Source of the DNA: Chloroflexota bacterium
GTDB lineage: Bacteria > Chloroflexota > Anaerolineae > Promineifilales > Promineifilaceae
DNA length: 64,000 nt
NCBI GenBank assembly: GCA_014584575.1
Contig: JACTMP010000029.1
Span: 1 to 64,000, forward strand
Direction: 5' to 3'
The notes under the pieces are model-generated. The model was given only the letters and a program-made list of their open reading frames with translations, had not been told where the DNA came from and made no database searches. Position numbers and translations under genes: made by a program. Every line of letters starts with the position of its first letter. Position 1 is the stretch's first letter. This document shows, one piece after another, positions 59,056 to 64,000 of the stretch.

Positions 59056-60648
59056 ATGAAACGATGGAACGGCTGGGGGGACGATACAAACGATTATCCG
59101 GTACCGGAGGGCGCCATGCCGTTGTTGGTGGAATGGGTGGGCGACGGCCGTCCGCCACGGGACATCACCCTGGCGGAAGCGGTTACGGCCGTGCCCCCCC
59201 CCCGCCTGCCAGACCATCCCCTGGTTAGCACAGATGCCGAAATCCGCCTGCGCCACGCCCGCGGCCAAAGCCTGCCCGACCTGATTGCCCTGCGCAGTGG
59301 GCAAATTGGCGCTTTCCCGGACGGCGTAGCCACGCCCACCAGCGAAGAGGAGGTGCAGGCGCTCATTCACTTTGCGGCGGCAGTGGGGGCCAAATTGATC
59401 CCTTATGGCGGCGGCACCAGCGTCGTCGGGCACATCAATCCCCTGCCCGGTGATGCGCCGGTGCTGACGGTCAATTTGCAGCGGCTGAACCAACTGCTGC
59501 AACTGGAGGAGACCTGCCAGCAGGCCACCTTTGGCGCAGGCATACAGGGGCCAGACCTGGAAGCGCGGCTGCGGGCGCAGGGCTACACCCTGGGCCACTT
59601 CCCGCAATCGTTTGAACTGTCCACCCTGGGCGGCTGGATTGCCACCCGTTCCAGTGGGCAGCAGTCGTTGGGCTACGGCCGTATCGAGAGCCTCTTTGCC
59701 GGGGGACGTTTACTTTCGCCGGCCGGTACGCTGGAACTGCTGCCCTTCCCCGCGTCCGCTGCCGGGCCGGATTTGCGCCAGGTGGTGCTGGGCAGCGAGG
59801 GGCGATTGGGCATCATCACCACCGCCACCGTGCGCATCAGGCCGCTGCCAGAGCGGGAAGAGTTTCACGCCGTCTTTTTCCCTCATTTTGAACAGGGGAT
59901 GGCCGCTGCCCGCCAGTTGGTGCAGGCGGGGCTGCCCCTTTCCATGCTGCGGTTGAGTACGGCCGTGGAAACCGCCACCACCCTGGCCATGGCCGGGCAC
60001 GAACGGCTCATTGGCGCCGTCGAAAAATGGCTCACCTTTCGCGGCGCCGACGACGAGAAATGTATGCTGCTGCTCGGCCTTACCGGGATGGACAGGATGG
60101 TGAAGGCCAGTCGCAAAGCGGCGCTGGACATCACCGGGGCGCACAAAGGGGTGCATATGGGGCAGCAGTTTGGCAAACAGTGGCACAAAGGGCGCTTCCG
60201 CACACCCTACCTGCGCAACACGTTGTGGGAATTGGGATACGCGGTGGATACGTTGGAAACGGCCGTGTCCTGGCATCATGTCCCCGAACTGATGGGCAGC
60301 ATCGAAACCGCCATCCGCAGCGCCGCCGCGCCATTTGACGAGCGCGTCCACGTCTTCACCCACCTCTCCCATCTCTATGCGGATGGGGCCAGCATTTACA
60401 CCACCTACCTCTTCCGGCTGGGGCAGACGCCCGATGACACCATGCAGCAGTGGCAGGCGATGAAAACGGCCGCCAGCCAGGCCATCGTCGCCGGGCAGGG
60501 CACTATCAGCCACCAGCACGGCGTCGGCCTGGATCATGCCCCCTATCTGCCCGCCGAAAAAGGGGAACTCGGCATGGCCGTTCTCAGCGATCTGACGCAT
60601 CGTTTTGATCCGCAGGGAATGATGAACCCAGGAAAGTTGATAGCGTAG
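59056..60648 (+). CDS. FAD-dependent oxidase of the alkyl-DHAP synthase (AGPS) family
   Basis: 530 residues with AAGGAAG before the ATG. It starts KRWNGWGDDTNDYPV, typical of AGPS-like flavoproteins (cf. the WNGWG motif), then the PCMH-type FAD domain: PYGGGTSVVGHINP (about 117-130), STLGGWIATRSSGQQSLGYG, and GSEGRLGIITTATVRIRPLP. The C-terminal half ends with GTISHQHGVGLDHAPYL (about 480-497) and MMNPGKLIA. In eukaryotes AGPS swaps the acyl of acyl-DHAP for a fatty alcohol to start ether lipids; many bacterial relatives have untested substrates. It lies in one unit with fadR and a GlpD-like gene, which favours glycerol-phosphate/lipid chemistry. Confidence 0.88.
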   Translation: MKRWNGWGDDTNDYPVPEGAMPLLVEWVGDGRPPRDITLAEAVTAVPPPRLPDHPLVSTDAEIRLRHARGQSLPDLIALRSGQIGAFPDGVATPTSEEEVQALIHFAAAVGAKLIPYGGGTSVVGHINPLPGDAPVLTVNLQRLNQLLQLEETCQQATFGAGIQGPDLEARLRAQGYTLGHFPQSFELSTLGGWIATRSSGQQSLGYGRIESLFAGGRLLSPAGTLELLPFPASAAGPDLRQVVLGSEGRLGIITTATVRIRPLPEREEFHAVFFPHFEQGMAAARQLVQAGLPLSMLRLSTAVETATTLAMAGHERLIGAVEKWLTFRGADDEKCMLLLGLTGMDRMVKASRKAALDITGAHKGVHMGQQFGKQWHKGRFRTPYLRNTLWELGYAVDTLETAVSWHHVPELMGSIETAIRSAAAPFDERVHVFTHLSHLYADGASIYTTYLFRLGQTPDDTMQQWQAMKTAASQAIVAGQGTISHQHGVGLDHAPYLPAEKGELGMAVLSDLTHRFDPQGMMNPGKLIA

Positions 60649-60712
60649 CTGGCACGGCCGCAAAAAACTTCGCGATCTTCGCGTCCTTAGCGGATCAATC
60701 AGGAAATAAAAC

Positions 60713-62455
60713 ATGTGGAATCAAGAATGGCGAGAATTAACCTGGGCGCAGCTTGACCAGGAATGGGACATGCTGGTCATTGGCGGCGGCATTACCGGGG
60801 CAGGGATTTTCCGCGAGGCGGCGCGGCTGGGGCTGCGGGTGCTGCTGGTAGACCAGCATGATTTTGGCTGGGGCACCTCCAGCCGCTCCTCCAAATTTGT
60901 GCATGGGGGGTTGCGGTATTTGAAGGAGGGGCAATTGGGGCTGACGCGCAGTTCCGTGCTGGAACGGGAACAGTTATTGGCCGATGCGCCCGGTCTGGTG
61001 GACCCCATCGGCTTTTTATTGGCGACCTATCGCCGCGACAAAATCGGCCGCACGGTGTACCGCGCCGGCCTGGCCATTTATGACCTGCTGGCGCTGCAAT
61101 GGAGCCACCGCTACTACAGCCCGGCCGATTTTCAACTGTTAGCGCCGCACATTGAAGCGGAGGGGTTGAAGGGCGGCTTTCATTACCAGGACGCCCAAAC
61201 GGATGACGCCCGGCTGGTGCTGCGGGTGATTCAAGAGGGGGCGGCCGACGGCCGTCACTACGCCATTCCCCTCAACTATACGGCCGTCACCGACCTGCTG
61301 CGGGACGACAACGGCCAGGTTTGTGGCGCAACGGTGCGCGACGAAATAACCGGGCAGAGCCAGCCGGTGCGGGCGCGGGTGGTGGTGAACGCCACCGGCA
61401 GTTGGGCCGATAGATTGCGGCGGCAGGTGGGGGGCGAGGAAAAGATACGGCCGTTGCGCGGCAGCCATCTCATTTTCCCCGGTTGGCGGCTGCCCGTGGC
61501 CCAGGTTGTTACCTTTTTGCACCCCGTAGACCAGCGCCCGGTGATGGTTTTCCCCTGGGAAGGAGCCACGATGGTGGGCACAACGGACGTGGATCATCCC
61601 CACGATGACCTGACCGAACCGTGTATTTCCCCGGCAGAAGTGGCCTACCTGATGGCCGCCGTCACGGCCGAATTCCCCTCGTTGAATATTCAGTTGAGCG
61701 ATGTCATCGCTACCCAGGCCGGCGTGCGTCCGGTGATCGGCACGGGCAAAGAAGACCCATCCGAAGAGTCGCGGGAGCACGTGTTGTGGTTGGAGGAAGG
61801 GCTGTTGACGGTGACGGGCGGCAAGCTGACCACATTTCGGCTGATTGCCCACGACGCGCTGAAAACATTACGCGAGCGTTTCCCCGATTGGCCGCCGTTG
61901 GATGACAAAATCCCGGCCCTGACACCGGCCCCGCCTGACTTGCTGGCCGATGCGCCGTTGGACAGCCACCTGCGCCGCCGTTTGTGTGGGCGTTACGGGG
62001 CGCTGGCGGCCAACCTGGTAGCCGCTGCGCAGGAGGGTGAGTTGGAGCCGATTCCCGGCACGCGCTATATCTGGGCGGAACTGCGCTGGGCGGCGCGGGC
62101 GGAAGGGGTGCAGCATCTGGAAGATTTACTGCTGCGGCGGCTGCGGCTGGGACTGCTGCTGCCGGAAGGGGGGCGGGCGCATTTGCCGCGCATCCGCGCC
62201 ATTTGCCAGGCGGAGTTGGGGTGGGATGACGGCCGTTGGCAAGCCGAAGAAGCCGCTTATCTGGCCCTGTGGCAGCAGTGTTACAGTTTGCCACCGTTGG
62301 AAACCATTCCCGACTGGCGGGTGATGCTGGCACAGGTGGAAATGGACACGGCCGTGATGGTGCATCAGCCGCCCCGCCGCACCTGGGTCGCCGGGGTTTT
62401 GTTGGCGGTGGCGGTGGTGTTGACGGCCGTGTGGTTCTGGCGGCGTAATCGCTGA
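60713..62455 (+). CDS. glpD: FAD-dependent glycerol-3-phosphate dehydrogenase, membrane-tailed
   Basis: 580 residues. Dinucleotide-binding DMLVIGGGITGAGIFREAARLG, then the signature GWGTSSRSSKFVHGGLRYLKEGQ, the substrate region LRGSHLIFPGW, GTTDVDHPHDDLTEP and VTGGKLTTFRLIAHDALKTL, all of the GlpD/GlpA type. The C-terminal cap domain is present. Unusual is a C-terminal membrane helix (about 558-577, VAGVLLAVAVVLTAVWFW) that would tether the enzyme. It oxidises glycerol-3-phosphate to DHAP, feeding quinones. AGGAAAT precedes the start. Downstream of AGPS by 64 bp. Confidence 0.93.
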   Translation: MWNQEWRELTWAQLDQEWDMLVIGGGITGAGIFREAARLGLRVLLVDQHDFGWGTSSRSSKFVHGGLRYLKEGQLGLTRSSVLEREQLLADAPGLVDPIGFLLATYRRDKIGRTVYRAGLAIYDLLALQWSHRYYSPADFQLLAPHIEAEGLKGGFHYQDAQTDDARLVLRVIQEGAADGRHYAIPLNYTAVTDLLRDDNGQVCGATVRDEITGQSQPVRARVVVNATGSWADRLRRQVGGEEKIRPLRGSHLIFPGWRLPVAQVVTFLHPVDQRPVMVFPWEGATMVGTTDVDHPHDDLTEPCISPAEVAYLMAAVTAEFPSLNIQLSDVIATQAGVRPVIGTGKEDPSEESREHVLWLEEGLLTVTGGKLTTFRLIAHDALKTLRERFPDWPPLDDKIPALTPAPPDLLADAPLDSHLRRRLCGRYGALAANLVAAAQEGELEPIPGTRYIWAELRWAARAEGVQHLEDLLLRRLRLGLLLPEGGRAHLPRIRAICQAELGWDDGRWQAEEAAYLALWQQCYSLPPLETIPDWRVMLAQVEMDTAVMVHQPPRRTWVAGVLLAVAVVLTAVWFWRRNR

Positions 62456-62457
62456 TT

Positions 62458-62565
62458 TAGTCTGGGAATGCAATTCCCAGGCAGTATTGGGAAGTGCGCT
62501 CAAGCGCACTGGCGAGGGGTCGCAACGCGCTTTTAGCGCGTTTTTTGTATCAGACGCCGGATTGA
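62458..62565. repeat. dispersed palindromic element, copy 2
   Basis: GTCTGGGAATGCAATTCCCAGGC, then GAAGTGCGCTCAAGCGCACTGG, then AACGCGCTTTTAGCGCGTT TTTT and TATCAGACGCCGGATTG. The order matches the copy at 27265-27375. The GCGCTTTTAGCGC hairpin followed by TTTTTT could act as a terminator for glpD. Confidence 0.75.
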
Positions 62566-62599
62566 TGAAAAAGTCTCATCTCAATAAATGGAGGCGAGA

Positions 62600-62641
62600 G
62601 GAGTGCGCATCCTCAGATGCGCATCTGAGGATGCGCACTCC
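62600..62641. repeat. 42-bp perfect palindrome
   Basis: GGAGTGCGCATCCTCAGATGC joined directly to its exact complement, with no centre. It lies in the 386-bp gap between glpD and the MarR gene. It is a candidate cruciform or a dimeric binding site, and a member of the class of long intergenic palindromes here. Confidence 0.88.
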
Positions 62642-62689
62642 GCCACGAGATATTGAGAAGATACCTGAAAAACAAGAAAACAATTCGGC

Positions 62690-62752
62690 AATTCGCCCGG
62701 CGAATAAATTCGCGGCTACAGAGAGCGAAGTCGGCCTTCGCTGACTGTTTTT
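62690..62752. repeat. truncated copy of the REP-like unit
   Basis: Contains GCCCGGCGAATAAATTCGCGGCTACAGAGAGCGAAGTCGGCCTTCGCTGAC. The head (GCGAATAAATTCGCGGC) and the B-palindrome half are kept, the C palindrome is lost. Confidence 0.65.
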
Positions 62753-62775
62753 AGCCGACGCAGTGCCTTTCCTAC

Positions 62776-62828
62776 TTGACAAATATATGATTTGATGTTA
62801 TATATTTTAATATCAAAATATATGATAT
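62776..62828 (+). promoter_or_regulatory. A+T-rich promoter and probable MarR operator
   Basis: -35 TTGACA (62776-62781) followed after 17 bp by TATATA (62799-62804; TATATT at 62801). Downstream, ATATCAAAATATATGATAT is a palindrome (62810-62828) and TTTGAT...ATCAAA (62791-62817) a wider imperfect one, both overlapping the -10/start. Such dyads are typical MarR sites, here just upstream of a marR-type gene. Confidence 0.75.
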
Positions 62829-62841
62829 TGAAAACAAAACG

Positions 62842-63291
62842 ATGAGTACACATTATCAAGGCACAGCGGAAGAAGAACGGGCGCTGGACAGCTATATCAA
62901 GCTGGCGCGGGCGGCGGAAGCGGTCGGCCAGCGCATTAACGGCCATTTGCAGACGTATGAGCTGACGACCAGCCAGTTTGGCGCGTTGGAAGCACTCTAT
63001 TTTCTGGGGCCGATGCAGTCCGGGCAGCTAGGCGAAAAGATTCTGAAAAGCAGCGGCAATATGACGCTGGTGATTGACAATCTGGAAAAGCGTGGTCTGG
63101 TGACACGGGAACGGCGGGTGGATGACCGGCGCTGTGTAGAGGTACACCTGACGGCCGTTGGCCGAACGCTGATCGAAGACATTATGCCGGCCCATGTGGC
63201 CGGGGTGGTGGCGGCGTTTGCGGTGTTGACGGCCGTTGAACAAGAACAATTAGGCGCGTTGTGCCGCCAACTTGGTCTGGCGCAGAATTGA
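62842..63291 (+). CDS. MarR-family repressor (MhqR-like)
   Basis: 149 residues, one winged HTH: TSQFGALEALYFLGPMQSGQLGEKILKSSGNMTLVIDNLEKRGLVTRERRVDDRRCVEVHLTAVG. The DDRR wing is typical for MarR. No cysteine sensor is obvious in the N-terminus. The gene downstream encodes a ring-cleaving dioxygenase, the same combination as Bacillus MhqR with MhqO, which respond to quinones and hydroquinones. There is no ribosome site, and the operator lies between 62791 and 62828, so autorepression is likely. Confidence 0.93.
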   Translation: MSTHYQGTAEEERALDSYIKLARAAEAVGQRINGHLQTYELTTSQFGALEALYFLGPMQSGQLGEKILKSSGNMTLVIDNLEKRGLVTRERRVDDRRCVEVHLTAVGRTLIEDIMPAHVAGVVAAFAVLTAVEQEQLGALCRQLGLAQN

Positions 63292-63362
63292 AAGGAATGA
63301 AGATTCACACTATATCCGCGTCATCCGCGTGAATCTGCGTCCCATTAACGAAGGAGACAAAC

Positions 63363-64000
63363 ATGCAACCGATTCAAGGTTTACACCATATCACGGCCGT
63401 AGCGGGCGACCCGCAGGCCAATATCAACTTTTATCATCAGGTGTTGGGGCAGCGGTTCGTCAAAAAGACGGTTAATTTTGACGATCCCGGCACCTACCAT
63501 TTCTATTTTGCCGACGAAGTGGGCACACCGGGCACGGTTCTCACCTTCTTCCCCTGGCGGCATATGCGGCGGGGTGAACGAGGTAATGGAGAGACAACGG
63601 CCGTGGCCTATACCATCGCCCCGGATTCCATTGGCTACTGGCGGGAACGGCTGGCCGCCCACGGTGTGGTGGTGGGGGAGATGCAGACGCGCTTTGATAC
63701 GGCCGTGTTGCCCTTCCATGATCCTGATGGGATGCCGTTAGAATTGATTGCCAGCGGCGAAAAAGGGAACTTCCGCCATTGGGCCAGTGGGCCGGTGCCG
63801 GAAGAACACGCCCTGCGTGGCTTTCACGGCGTTACCCTGTGGCTGAACGCCGTCGAGCCGACGGCGGCGGTGTTGACGGAGCAGATGGGTTACACCTTTG
63901 TGGGGCAGGAAGGCAGCCGGTACCGGTATCGCGGCGCTTCCGCTGATGGTGGGCTGTATGTGGACATTTTGCACCGACCGGGGCAGCGGCGCGGCAGCTT
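63363..64000 (+). CDS. ring-cleaving dioxygenase, MhqO/LinE type (3' end beyond the window)
   Basis: At least 212 residues from ATG at 63363, preceded by AAGGAG; the frame is still open at the window edge. Two VOC units can be seen: QGLHHITAVAGDPQANINFYHQVLGQRFVKKTVNFDDPGTYHFYF and the second opening GFHGVTLWLNAVEPTAAVLTEQMGY. The first His of LHHIT and His of YHFYF fit the metal ligands. The family cleaves hydroquinone-type rings and takes part in quinone detoxification. It lies 71 bp after the MarR gene. Confidence 0.92.
   Translation, partial: MQPIQGLHHITAVAGDPQANINFYHQVLGQRFVKKTVNFDDPGTYHFYFADEVGTPGTVLTFFPWRHMRRGERGNGETTAVAYTIAPDSIGYWRERLAAHGVVVGEMQTRFDTAVLPFHDPDGMPLELIASGEKGNFRHWASGPVPEEHALRGFHGVTLWLNAVEPTAAVLTEQMGYTFVGQEGSRYRYRGASADGGLYVDILHRPGQRRGS

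Noticed and set aside
59710..60714. 334-residue minus-strand frame opposite the AGPS-like gene
   Set aside because: Antisense frame favoured by high G+C third positions; no recognisable motif.

Overview
The window looks like chromosomal DNA of a Chloroflexota bacterium, probably Anaerolineae or Ardenticatenia-like. The reasons are a moderately high G+C content (not measured), many STAND-type ATPase and WD40 proteins, CUT1 sugar ABC genes with phosphorylases, an rpsB-tsf-pyrH-frr-uppS-cdsA core cluster with a short EF-Ts, and dense intergenic palindromes. This assignment is an inference; no rRNA gene is present to settle it. There is no CRISPR array, phage block or rRNA. The only mobile-element evidence is a transposase tail at the left edge and a Y1 (RAYT-like) transposase.

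Layout. 0-2.2 kb: ECF sigma factor and FecR-type anti-sigma/surface protein. 2.2-6 kb: acetyltransferase, a REP-like array beside a RAYT-type transposase, a HAD phosphatase and rlmN. 6-10 kb: sanA-like gene and a gluconate/KDPG set (eda, gnd, gntK). 10-12.3 kb: two tandem LysM-M23 peptidases. 12.3-20 kb: rho, fbp and the translation/lipid cluster cdsA-uppS-frr-pyrH-tsf-rpsB, then tRNA-Arg and tRNA-His. 20.5-23.5 kb: small proteins and a secreted haem-binding propeller protein. 23.7-30.7 kb: an accessory, defence-like block with an ATPase-kinase fusion, a toxin-antitoxin pair, a macro-domain protein and a large membrane ATPase. 30.8-35.4 kb: secreted proteins, a D-serine dehydratase-like enzyme and an orphan response regulator. 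35.4-45.2 kb: a LacI-controlled sugar operon (LacI, beta-phosphoglucomutase/GH65 fusion, ABC transporter, DUF624, GH130). 45.3-49.2 kb: ECF42-type sigma with VOC and YCII partners, and a GPH symporter. 49.2-56.3 kb: a STAND/protease-like/WD40 protein, two small zinc-ribbon proteins and polA. 56.4-64 kb: a PIN toxin-antitoxin pair, a membrane M23 peptidase, a FadR-AGPS-GlpD operon, and a MarR plus ring-cleaving dioxygenase pair cut by the window end.

How the parts work together. The sugar operon would import an oligosaccharide, phosphorolyse it with GH65 or GH130 and pass beta-glucose-1-phosphate to the fused phosphoglucomutase. It has a clear promoter (TTGACA-17-TATACT) and a doubled CGAACGTTCG operator in front of lacI. 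The fadR gene has its own promoter (TTGACA-17-CATACT) followed at the start of the transcript by a site nearly identical to the E. coli FadR operator, which suggests acyl-CoA-controlled glycerolipid or ether-lipid metabolism.

Two genome-scale patterns stand out. The 8-bp palindrome ACGGCCGT occurs about 125 times in 64 kb by hand count, mostly inside genes, like the cyanobacterial HIP1 element. Many intergenic gaps also hold inverted arrays of short iterated units (AATCTCC, AATCGGT, CTTGCCA types) or long perfect palindromes, forming strong hairpins between genes.
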